Positions 1 through 6,126 of a DNA stretch of 9,643 nucleotides are shown in pieces. The position numbers and the translations under genes were made by a program. The DNA is taken from assembly GCA_002509485.1 (NCBI GenBank), contig DAWO01000039.1, forward strand, positions 1,560-11,202, read 5' to 3'. Below the pieces are notes generated by a model, which worked only from the letters and a program-made list of their open reading frames with translations, had not been told where the DNA came from and made no database searches. This DNA is from Methanolinea sp. UBA477. GTDB lineage: Archaea; Halobacteriota; Methanomicrobia; Methanomicrobiales; Methanospirillaceae. Within the stretch, counting starts at the first letter, position 1; each line of letters starts with the position of its first letter.

Positions 1-1
1 G

Positions 2-187
2 GAAGAAGCCATGAAATGCTGGCAGAGGGCCGAGCAGCTCGATCATGAGATTGCAGAAGCCGTCGATATGACAAAAGACGAGGACGGAGCTGCAGACTTC
101 GAAGGGATCGACCTTGAATCAATTCATGGCGGGTGCAGGGAGACCATAGTCCGCCTGATGATGAAAGGCAGCCCGAATAAAAGATGA
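2..187 (+). CDS. C-terminal fragment of an unidentified protein, possibly TPR-containing
   Basis: An open frame enters from the left edge and ends at TGA 185-187, giving about 61 residues. The fragment begins EEAMKCWQRAEQLD, which resembles the second helix of a tetratricopeptide repeat (pattern EEAlxcxxrAexLd). It continues with an acidic stretch rich in Asp and Glu (KDEDGAADFEGIDLES) and ends in a short basic tail. No membrane segment or catalytic motif is visible. The TPR suggestion rests on one partial helix and is weak. The gene points toward the minus-strand small genes that follow, so it ends in a convergent intergenic region. A T/C-rich tract just after the stop (about 195-210) could end its transcript. 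Function cannot be stated. Confidence 0.6.
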   Translation, partial: EEAMKCWQRAEQLDHEIAEAVDMTKDEDGAADFEGIDLESIHGGCRETIVRLMMKGSPNKR

Positions 188-228
188 CGCCCTGATCCTT
201 TCCTTCTTTTCAAAAGAGCCAGACTCAA

Positions 229-264
229 CCGGAAAATATTCTGTCGGAGAATTGTCTCCCCGAC
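229..264 (-). terminator. Possible hairpin plus T-run terminator for the small membrane-protein genes
   Basis: Read on the minus strand, an imperfect hairpin (GTCGG paired with CCGAC and AGA with TCT, two-base bulge, ATTG-type loop, plus positions 243-264) is followed by AGAATATTTTCC at 229-242. It lies downstream of the TAA at 322-324, in the convergent gap 188-321. Archaeal termination depends mainly on T-runs, and this run is short, so the call is tentative. Nothing else is visible in 188-321. Confidence 0.3.
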
Positions 265-321
265 ACCGGTACAAAGCCTGCAAGCCTTTCTGGTATTCTT
301 TCCAGCAGTTTTTTGGTCCGG

Positions 322-513
322 TTATTCTTTCTTCCGCTTCTGTGCCGCTTCCAGTTCCACGAGTATCGGCGCGATTGTCCCGGTATCCACGCTGCGCTTT
401 GCCAGGCGTGTCAGTCTCCGTACATAATGGATATGTGCGATCTGGAAGCTGACCAGGAGACCAAAACAGAATGTCACGATGCTGATCATGACGTAGTATG
501 CGATATCAACCAT
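322..513 (-). CDS. Small single-pass membrane protein (63 aa), paralogue of its upstream neighbour
   Basis: The 63-residue protein has one hydrophobic segment at about residues 4-26 (MVDIAYYVMISIVTFCFGLL...), a His/Arg-rich stretch (about 27-40) and a charged C-terminal helix ending KRKKE. The short N-terminus and the positive charge after the helix suggest a cytoplasmic tail of about 35 residues. A GGTGA ribosome binding site (plus 521-525) lies seven bases before the ATG, which supports the start. It is 21 bases downstream of the 58-aa gene 535-711 and surely shares its transcript. Both have the same plan, and the tails share a VDT(x)I(A/V)P(I/L)xxE(L/M)E pattern, so they look like a tandem duplication. 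No family is recognised. Small size leaves some chance that it is not expressed, but the paralogy and RBS argue that it is real. Confidence 0.6.
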   Translation of the reverse strand: MVDIAYYVMISIVTFCFGLLVSFQIAHIHYVRRLTRLAKRSVDTGTIAPILVELEAAQKRKKE

Positions 514-534
514 TCGTTCGTCACCAACCCCTGT

Positions 535-711
535 CTATGACTCCCTCTCCATCTCCGCGATGAGGGGGACGATGGTATCAACCCTCTCGCATTCCCGTGC
601 CACATCGAGAAACCGTCCATGGTAGTATCTCTTCATCAGCAGGTACCCAAGGATCAGGCCGATGAAGAACATCAGGACCCCGATTATCACGTATACATGC
701 ACATCATCCAT
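535..711 (-). CDS. Small single-pass membrane protein (58 aa), first gene of a two-gene unit
   Basis: The frame runs from ATG 709-711 to TAG 535-537 and encodes 58 residues beginning MDDVHVYVIIGVLMFFIGLI. One strong membrane helix spans about residues 6-25, then comes a basic KRYYHGR segment and a cytoplasm-type tail, RFLDVARECERVDTIVPLIAEMERES. The tail pattern VDTIVPLIAEME recurs in the 63-aa product of 322-513. GGAGGAG at plus 725-731 is a ribosome binding site with a rather long 13-base spacer. A BRE/TATA element lies about 45 bases upstream of the start. The gene is divergent from the ParA-like gene across a gap of about 190 bases. Family and function are not recognised. A membrane anchor or docking protein is one possibility, given the neighbourhood, but that is speculation. 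Confidence 0.62.
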   Translation of the reverse strand: MDDVHVYVIIGVLMFFIGLILGYLLMKRYYHGRFLDVARECERVDTIVPLIAEMERES

Positions 712-755
712 GTGATCGCCCCAACTCCTCCACTGATGAATTCTTCAAAATGTAC

Positions 756-772
756 TTATATAGTTATCTTTT
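756..772 (-). promoter_or_regulatory. BRE/TATA promoter of the small membrane-protein unit
   Basis: On the minus strand the sequence reads GAAAAGATAACTATATAAG: a purine-rich BRE followed by CTATATAA (plus 756-763). Initiation about 25 bases downstream would give a leader of roughly 20 bases carrying the GGAGGAG site. The TATA core is nearly symmetric and could also fire rightward, but the purine-rich flank favours leftward use. An 11-base palindrome, TTCGTCACGAA (771-781), abuts it and might be an operator. Confidence 0.5.
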
Positions 773-901
773 CGTCACGAAGACGATCACGGCGTCAGGG
801 CATGGTCCTGGCACACCCGGCGCAGGATACCGGCAGCCGTGCTCCTTTCAAAAAACAGCAAAGATACATTGAAATTACATAACGGAGATAAACCGTCTGG
901 G

Positions 902-1744
902 GTGTACATAATTTCCATCATCACCTTTGCGCATCACAAGGGTGGAACCGGCAAGACCACTTCCTGCCTGAATATATCGGGTTTTTTGCAGAAAGCAGGA
1001 AAAAGAGTCCTTGTCATAGATATCGATCCCCAGGCGAACGCCACGTCCGGTCTCGGGATCAATCCGTCCTCGCTCGGCCGTTCGGTCTACGATGTCTTCA
1101 TGAGCGGCGTGGAAGGGTATCCGCGTGTCTCCATACGGGATGTGACCATTCAAACCGAATCAGGGATCGATATCGCGCCTTCCACTCTCGACCTGGTAGG
1201 GGTAGAGCCATTCCTCTACACAATCGAAGAGCGGTTCCGTATCTTGAAAGGCGAGCTGTCCGGGATAAAACGACGCTATGATTTTATCCTGATCGATACA
1301 CCGCCAAGCATGGGCCAGCTCGTCATCAATGGCCTCATTGCCGCGGATCATACCATCGTCACATTTGACCGGGGTGTCTTTGCACTGAATGGTCTGAACA
1401 CACTGATGACGATATTCGATGATATCGAAGAGATGGTGGGGGAAAAGATCTCTCCCGACATGGCAATCCTGACACGCTGGAGCCATGTGAACGGGAAGAA
1501 TCCATGGTTCATGAAGATCCTCTCTATTCTCGGGATAGGGGAACAGGATGTCGAGGAACGTGAGAACCTGGCGACTATCGAGAATGAAGTGAAGACACAT
1601 TTTCCAAGCGTCTTTGCGGTTCCGTTTGATCAGGCGGTATACCAGGCACAGAAAAGCGGCCTGCCGATATCACACTTTGCACCTCTCTGCGAGGCGGCGA
1701 AGGTCTATGAACAGATAACCAGTGAAATACTGGAGTGGCGATGA
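902..1744 (+). CDS. ParA/MinD-family (Soj-like) ATPase, probable chemosensory-array positioning factor
   Basis: This is a 280-residue P-loop ATPase. A deviant Walker A, KGGTGKTTS, lies at residues 13-21, the Walker A' region RVLVIDIDPQANATSGLG at 35-52, and Walker B FILIDTPP at 128-135. The C-terminal part keeps the ParA pattern (VPFDQAVYQAQKSGLPI, about 240-256). Proteins of this family dimerise on ATP, often bind DNA non-specifically, and position plasmids, chromosomes or large protein assemblies. GTG 902 is preferred because it puts the P-loop about 12 residues from the N-terminus, as is usual. An in-frame GTG at 839 would add 21 residues (301 aa) of untypical sequence. Between about residues 192 and 230 there is a Trp- and Glu-rich stretch roughly 20 residues longer than usual. 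No ParB or parS-like repeat is adjacent. The next large gene encodes a CheW-domain adaptor, so a role in placing chemosensory clusters is inferred. The 5' signals are poor: GGAG (884-887) is 14 bases away and an AT-rich ATTACATA lies at 874-881. Confidence 0.9.
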   Translation: MYIISIITFAHHKGGTGKTTSCLNISGFLQKAGKRVLVIDIDPQANATSGLGINPSSLGRSVYDVFMSGVEGYPRVSIRDVTIQTESGIDIAPSTLDLVGVEPFLYTIEERFRILKGELSGIKRRYDFILIDTPPSMGQLVINGLIAADHTIVTFDRGVFALNGLNTLMTIFDDIEEMVGEKISPDMAILTRWSHVNGKNPWFMKILSILGIGEQDVEERENLATIENEVKTHFPSVFAVPFDQAVYQAQKSGLPISHFAPLCEAAKVYEQITSEILEWR

Positions 1745-1806
1745 TGGATCGAATTACTGATTACGGGAAAAGTCTTCACCTGGATATGGGAGGTGGCAGA
1801 AGATGA
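1741..1806 (+). CDS. Possible 21-codon ORF coupled to both neighbours by ATGA overlaps
   Basis: ATG 1741 (or ATG 1744) opens a frame that ends at TGA 1804-1806 and encodes 21 residues starting MMDRITDYGKSL and ending MGGGRR. Its start overlaps the stop of the ParA-like gene as ATGA (1741-1744), and its stop overlaps the start of the adaptor gene as ATGA (1803-1806). GGAGTGG (1732-1738) precedes it at usable distance. It therefore fills the whole gap between the two genes in one frame. It could be a translational-coupling leader, a real micropeptide or chance. No family is recognised. Confidence 0.3.
   Translation: MMDRITDYGKSLHLDMGGGRR
1788..1796 (+). promoter_or_regulatory. Strong ribosome binding site fixing the adaptor start
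   Basis: GGGAGGTGG lies six bases before ATG 1803 and matches well the anti-Shine-Dalgarno end expected in methanogens. It lies inside the 21-codon ORF, so ribosomes finishing that ORF would pass over it, consistent with coupled translation. Confidence 0.65.
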
Positions 1807-3620
1807 CAGAAAAGATGGGGCGAAAGGCTCTGTTCATGGGTGTCCCGGAGAAGGAGCCACCTGAAGACGACTCGTTTGCACGGGCCCGGATGGGAGAGAT
1901 CCATGCCCTCATGGAGAAGGCCCTCGACGGAGATTTTTCCGGGAGGCTGAGCACCCGAGGTCCTGACAGGGAATGGGAACGGCTGGCAGAGTCAGTAAAT
2001 AGTTTCTTTTCACGTATCGAACAGTTTGCATCGAAGGCAACACTCTACAAAAAGATCTTCGATCAGCAGACGGCTCCGTTCATCCTGAAGGATCCGGGAG
2101 GAGAGACGATCCTGTCCAACCCGTCCTACGAAGAACTGGAGGAGTCCGCCGCCACTCCGCTTGAAAAGGAGGGCATCGGAAGCGAATCGATGACCTCTTT
2201 TGTCGCCAGTGATGGAAACCCGCACACACGGGAGATCAAACTCCTTCAGAAGGACGGCACCGAGATGATAATCGAGGAGCGGAGCACTCCGCTGCGTGAC
2301 GAAAAAGGTGTCTTTGCCGTACTGTTCACCCTCCACGATATCTCCGCATACAGGAAAGGCGGTGAGGAGACACCATTACCCCCGGTGGAGGGTGAAATTC
2401 GCTCTGGGATTTCTCCCCGCTCTTTTCTCGAACAGATCCCGGTCCCGGGCCTGATCATTGATTCCGCACAGAAGATACTCGCTTTCAACGAAGCATTCCT
2501 GTCGATGAGCGGAATCGCGGCAGAAGCACTTGCCGGTACGGACTATCGATCATTTGACATACTGGAGAGCAGGGGTGAAGATGTCGCATATATCCCTGGA
2601 CAGAAAGCCGCAGGTTCAGCGGAACTCACCATGAACTTCCCTTCCGGGGCGAGGATTGTCAGGCAGTACGGCAACCTGTTCGAGGGAGAAGACGGTGGCA
2701 CCGGGCTTGTCCTCCTGTTCGTTGATCTGACGGCTGAAATAGAGGAGAGAGGCATCCTGGAAAGCCAGGTCCAGGAATTGCAGTACTCTCTCCGGCTGCT
2801 GGAAGAGGAATCCGCAACAGGCACGGTTCCGGAACCGGTTGCATTACCGGAACAGGAGCCCGATCTCAGGAGAGAATCCCCCCGGGAACCAGGCGACCAG
2901 GAAACGCAGCCGGTCGGCGAAAAATTGGCCGATACATCACCTGAAGCGGAAACAGGGGAGATCACTGAAACGGAAACAGAACGGGTTGCCAGACCCGGAC
3001 CTGCTGCAGTGCAGGAGATATTCCCCGGGCCCGAACCGCGGACAGTCCCGGGCATGGATGATCGCACCATTCCCGGCATACCCGCCGTGCCTGGAGCAAA
3101 AGACGTGAAAGGGCCATCCCTAAAACCCGGAAAAGCCGACGAGGCAACCGGGGCAATTCATGAGGTGGTGGAATTTTCGCTTGGGAAGGAGAACTACGCC
3201 CTTGATATCGAATATGCCCGGGAGATCGTCGAGATGATGCCGATCACCCCCGTACCGCGGGCACCACAATATCTGAAGGGCATCATCAACCTACGGGGGG
3301 AGATCACCAGCATCCTGGATATCAACCAGATGCTCGGCGTATCAGCGAGCACGGATATTGGCGGAAAGAAGATCATCATCCTCTCTTCCGAAGCGTGCGG
3401 AGGTGAAAAGATCGGGATCATCGTCGATGACGTGCACAGTGTCATCCAGATACACGAAGACGATGCCGAACATCTCGGGGATAGTATACAAGAGCTTTCC
3501 GGCTACATCAAGGGGATCCTGCAGGTTTCAGGCAGGGGGTTGACAGAAAAGAAGGATGAGAAGACACTCCTCATCTGGATCGACATCTATCGGCTTCTCT
3601 GTGATCTTCTCGGTGAATGA
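1803..3620 (+). CDS. PAS-PAS-linker-CheW adaptor, ParP-like candidate partner of the ParA ATPase
   Basis: This 605-residue soluble protein has these parts in order: a HAMP-like amphipathic stretch without a membrane helix (about 28-76, KALDGDFSGRLS...LAESVNSFF); PAS 1 (about 80-185, ending LFTLHDISAYR); PAS 2 (about 205-313, with FPSGARIVRQYGNLF and LLFVDLTAE); a short coiled coil (311-337); a Pro/Glu-rich, probably disordered linker (338-450, with VPGM, IPGIP and AVPG motifs); and a complete CheW domain (451-605, with INLRGEITSILDI at 495-507). CheW domains couple receptors to CheA. The domain is closely similar to the stand-alone CheW at 6127-6630, including the same charged loop before the last helix. 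PAS 2 resembles the receptor PAS repeats. Position just after a ParA gene, plus linker and CheW fold, parallels bacterial ParP. A plain chemotaxis coupling protein with added sensing is the alternative. Domain calls are firm; the ParP-like role is inferred. Confidence 0.9.
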   Translation: MTEKMGRKALFMGVPEKEPPEDDSFARARMGEIHALMEKALDGDFSGRLSTRGPDREWERLAESVNSFFSRIEQFASKATLYKKIFDQQTAPFILKDPGGETILSNPSYEELEESAATPLEKEGIGSESMTSFVASDGNPHTREIKLLQKDGTEMIIEERSTPLRDEKGVFAVLFTLHDISAYRKGGEETPLPPVEGEIRSGISPRSFLEQIPVPGLIIDSAQKILAFNEAFLSMSGIAAEALAGTDYRSFDILESRGEDVAYIPGQKAAGSAELTMNFPSGARIVRQYGNLFEGEDGGTGLVLLFVDLTAEIEERGILESQVQELQYSLRLLEEESATGTVPEPVALPEQEPDLRRESPREPGDQETQPVGEKLADTSPEAETGEITETETERVARPGPAAVQEIFPGPEPRTVPGMDDRTIPGIPAVPGAKDVKGPSLKPGKADEATGAIHEVVEFSLGKENYALDIEYAREIVEMMPITPVPRAPQYLKGIINLRGEITSILDINQMLGVSASTDIGGKKIIILSSEACGGEKIGIIVDDVHSVIQIHEDDAEHLGDSIQELSGYIKGILQVSGRGLTEKKDEKTLLIWIDIYRLLCDLLGE

Positions 3621-3680
3621 GGCCGGAGAGGAATGACAGATCCTTCCCGCTGAATACATCGGGATACTCAAAGTGGCCCA

Positions 3681-3702
3681 CATTTTTCCGTCTTTTCCTT
3701 GT
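3681..3702 (+). terminator. T-rich archaeal-type terminator after the ParA/adaptor unit
   Basis: ATTTTTCCGTCTTTTCCTT lies about 60 bases after the adaptor stop and before the receptor promoter. Runs of T without a needed hairpin are the usual termination signal in Euryarchaeota. It separates the two plus-strand units but may not be fully efficient. Confidence 0.4.
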
Positions 3703-3733
3703 CAGGGTGAAATCTTTCAGATACGTCTGAATA

Positions 3734-3749
3734 CGAATAAATCTATATG
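3734..3749 (+). promoter_or_regulatory. BRE/TATA promoter of the receptor-cheW-cheR operon
   Basis: CGAATAAATCTATATG has a purine-rich BRE (3734-3740) followed by a TATA-like TCTATATG (3742-3749). Initiation near 3772 would give a leader of about 40 bases, with TGGAG (3803-3807) eight bases before the receptor ATG. The rest of the 195-base gap 3621-3815 shows no gene. Confidence 0.45.
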
Positions 3750-3815
3750 GCATGAACAGTTTAGATCCTACTGGTTACATATCGTGCCGATGCAATCCGC
3801 AATGGAGCTGGATAC

Positions 3816-6119
3816 ATGAAAAAGGTGGACATAGAGGATGCAAAAATATCCTTTGATCACGGGAACTATGCAGTCGCAATCGACGAATCTTCCGTGAATA
3901 AGACCTGCACAAAATTCGTATCACTGATCGACGATCTTTTTGAGAAGTGTGCCGAACTTGACACGCGGGCACAGACGATGATGGAGCAGAACCCGATGCC
4001 CATCCTGGTCTTTGATAGTAATTTTTCCATTCTGGCAACAAATGAAGCTTACGTGGAGATGAGCGGTGTCCCGAGGGAAAAACTGCTCACGATGAATGCC
4101 AGGGAATTCAAGATACTTTCCCAGAAGGGTGAAGGGCTAAAGGACGTCATCAAATTAAAAAAGCGTTCTTACGGGGAGATCAGCCTGGAACTTCCAACAG
4201 GTCTCCATATCCTTGAACAGTACGGGATACCAATCATTGACGCTCACGGCGATCTCGTCAATCTCTTCGTGGTATACAACGATATCACCGAGCTCCGGAA
4301 CAGGATGCTCGCCATGGAAGACCTCCAGAAACGTTCGGAGGCAATCGTCGAGGAGAATCCCTATCCAATCCTCGTCGTCGCCCCGACGATGGAGATAGAA
4401 AACTCGAACAAGGCCTTCCTGGAGCTCTCCGGGCATACTGCCAAGGAAGTAAAAAGACTCAGCCTGAAGGACTTCAAGTACCTGAAAAATTCAGGCGGAC
4501 GTCTCGAGGACACGCTGAAAAATAAGAAACGGACCGAGGGAATGGCTACAATAGAGTTCCCTTCCGGTGTCCGGATCGTGAAATGGCATTACCTCCCCCT
4601 GCTTGACCATGGAGGCAACGTGGTAAACCTCGTGGTTGTCTACAACGATGTCACAGAAGAGATGCAGAACCTTGATTCCATCAAGGAACTTCAGCAGAGG
4701 AGCAACGCGATTGTCGAGGAGAACCCCTACCCGATCGTCCTCGTCGATCCCGCTATGAACATCACAACCGTCAACAGGGCATTCCTGGATATGGCAGGGT
4801 ACACCAGGGATCGGATCAAGACCCTCACGCTCAAAGATTTCCGGTATATCAAGAATGTCGGGGGCAAGATGGAGGACACCCTGAGGAACAAGCAGAGCAC
4901 CGAGGGTGTGGCCACGATCGAGTTCCCGTCAGGGGAGCATATCCTCGAGTGGCACTACATCCCGCTCCTTGACAAGAAAGGCAGTGTCACCAATGTCCTC
5001 ATCGTGTACAATGATATCACCGAGAAGAGCCTTCTCGAGGAACGACTCCAGAAGAGCATAAAAGAGCTTGCCGACAGCCTGGAATCCGTGGCCGCAGGAG
5101 ATCTCACAAAACCTGCCGTCACCTACCCGGACGATCCGCTCTCGAAGGTCAAGGCAGACTTAAACAAGACGATTGCAGAACTTGGATCAACGCTTGGCGA
5201 GATACTCCAGCAGGCCAACCAGCTCGAACATGCGGTCATCGACGTCGGGAAAGGTGCCGACGAGATCGCAAAAGCCTCCCAGCAGGTTGCGATGACTGCG
5301 CAGAAGACCTCCGATGACGTGAGAACCCAGATCATCGAGCTTGAGAAGGTGACAAAGGAGGTATCAGACCTGTCCGCCTCGATCGAAGAGATTGCAAGCA
5401 CCGCGCAGGAGGTCAAGACCGTGACAGGCAATGTTGCGACAGAAGGAGACTCCGCGGTGAGGGTGGGCAACGAGGCCAATTCCAAGATGAAGATCGTCCA
5501 GGAGATCTCGCAGAAGGCGGTCGACGAGATCAACAACCTCAACGGCAAGATGAGGGAGATCTCAAACATCGTCAAGCTCATCACCGACATTGCGAACCAG
5601 ACCAACCTCCTTGCCCTCAATGCAGCCATCGAAGCCGCGAGAGCCGGCGAACATGGCAGGGGCTTTGCGGTGGTGGCAGGCGAGGTGCGAAACCTTGCCG
5701 GGGAGTCGAAGAACGCCACCCGGAGCATCGAGGATATGATCGGCGGGATCACGGTGAGCAGTGAGAATACCGCTTCAGCGATGAAGAAGGCCTACGAAGA
5801 GATAATCGCCGGTATCGGCAGCGTAAACGAATCGATGGACGCGCTCAACCGGATGGTCGCCGATGTCAACATCTCTGCAAACAGCATTGCCGATATATCA
5901 CGGGCCACGGAAGACCAGGCGGAAGCCACGAACAATGTCACCAAGAACGTCGACTTCATAAACAGCCTCATACTGGGCGCCGAGAAGAGCATGGAGGATC
6001 TCGCAGCCCTCGCCGAAGAGTCCAGCGCTTCCACAGAAGAGGTTGCCAGTGCTTCCAACGAGATCCGGAGCATGGCTGTCCACCTCCGGGAGATGGTAGC
6101 CAAATTCACGGTCAAGTAG
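3816..6119 (+). CDS. Soluble methyl-accepting chemoreceptor with three tandem PAS domains
   Basis: This is a 767-residue receptor with no membrane segment, so it is expected in the cytoplasm. After a short N-terminal segment come three homologous PAS units (about 50-160, 170-282, 292-404), each with a (E)ENPYPI-type start, an E(F/L)P(S/T)G strand and a VVYND(I/V)TE end. A HAMP-like segment follows (about 406-460, ESVAAGDLTKPAV), then the long coiled-coil signalling domain (about 465-767). The hairpin tip is intact (DIANQTNLLALNAAIEAARAG, 591-611, then GRGFAVVAGEVRNLA), which is where CheA and CheW bind. Candidate methylation sites are Glu pairs 524-525 (SIEEIAS) and 741-742 (STEEVAS). The C-terminus lacks a CheR-tethering pentapeptide. 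PAS domains commonly sense redox state, small ligands or gases, but no heme- or flavin-specific residue set can be asserted here. It is first in an operon with cheW and cheR. Confidence 0.95.
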   Translation: MKKVDIEDAKISFDHGNYAVAIDESSVNKTCTKFVSLIDDLFEKCAELDTRAQTMMEQNPMPILVFDSNFSILATNEAYVEMSGVPREKLLTMNAREFKILSQKGEGLKDVIKLKKRSYGEISLELPTGLHILEQYGIPIIDAHGDLVNLFVVYNDITELRNRMLAMEDLQKRSEAIVEENPYPILVVAPTMEIENSNKAFLELSGHTAKEVKRLSLKDFKYLKNSGGRLEDTLKNKKRTEGMATIEFPSGVRIVKWHYLPLLDHGGNVVNLVVVYNDVTEEMQNLDSIKELQQRSNAIVEENPYPIVLVDPAMNITTVNRAFLDMAGYTRDRIKTLTLKDFRYIKNVGGKMEDTLRNKQSTEGVATIEFPSGEHILEWHYIPLLDKKGSVTNVLIVYNDITEKSLLEERLQKSIKELADSLESVAAGDLTKPAVTYPDDPLSKVKADLNKTIAELGSTLGEILQQANQLEHAVIDVGKGADEIAKASQQVAMTAQKTSDDVRTQIIELEKVTKEVSDLSASIEEIASTAQEVKTVTGNVATEGDSAVRVGNEANSKMKIVQEISQKAVDEINNLNGKMREISNIVKLITDIANQTNLLALNAAIEAARAGEHGRGFAVVAGEVRNLAGESKNATRSIEDMIGGITVSSENTASAMKKAYEEIIAGIGSVNESMDALNRMVADVNISANSIADISRATEDQAEATNNVTKNVDFINSLILGAEKSMEDLAALAEESSASTEEVASASNEIRSMAVHLREMVAKFTVK
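3963..5024 (+). repeat. Three in-frame PAS repeats of about 120 codons
   Basis: Repeat units begin near 3963, 4326 and 4692, spaced 363-366 bases (121-122 residues). Units 2 and 3 are closest, sharing R-S-x-A-I-V-E-E-N-P-Y-P-I, the LSLKDF/LTLKDF segment, E-D-T-L-(K/R)-N-K, ATIEFPSG and a WHY(L/I)PLLD strand. Unit 1 is more divergent and lacks the WHY motif (EQYGIPIID). This suggests an older unit 1 and a later duplication giving units 2 and 3. Confidence 0.8.
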
Positions 6120-6126
6120 GGTGCTT

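Noticed and set aside
188..321. An RNA gene in the convergent gap
   Set aside because: Only one short imperfect hairpin is present; no tRNA cloverleaf, box C/D pattern or other RNA signature could be seen.
839..901. The upstream GTG as start of the ParA-like gene
   Set aside because: It would add 21 residues with no ParA-type sequence before the P-loop; GTG 902 gives the usual short N-terminus. It cannot be excluded, since both starts have weak SD sites.
1160..1600. A 146-codon minus-strand frame with many His and Cys residues
   Set aside because: It is antisense to the ParA ATPase core; the residues arise from reverse reading of Asp/Ile/Thr-rich codons.
902..1744. A plasmid or chromosome partition locus
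   Set aside because: No ParB-like gene, no iterated parS-type sites and no replication gene are visible nearby, while the neighbours are chemotaxis genes.
2543..3079. A 178-codon minus-strand frame full of Ser, Pro and Gly
   Set aside because: It mirrors the PAS 2 and Pro/Glu-rich linker of the adaptor; no RBS and no family pattern.
5123..5752. A 209-codon minus-strand open frame
   Set aside because: It is antisense to the conserved receptor signalling domain, a common artefact of biased codon use, with no recognisable protein features.
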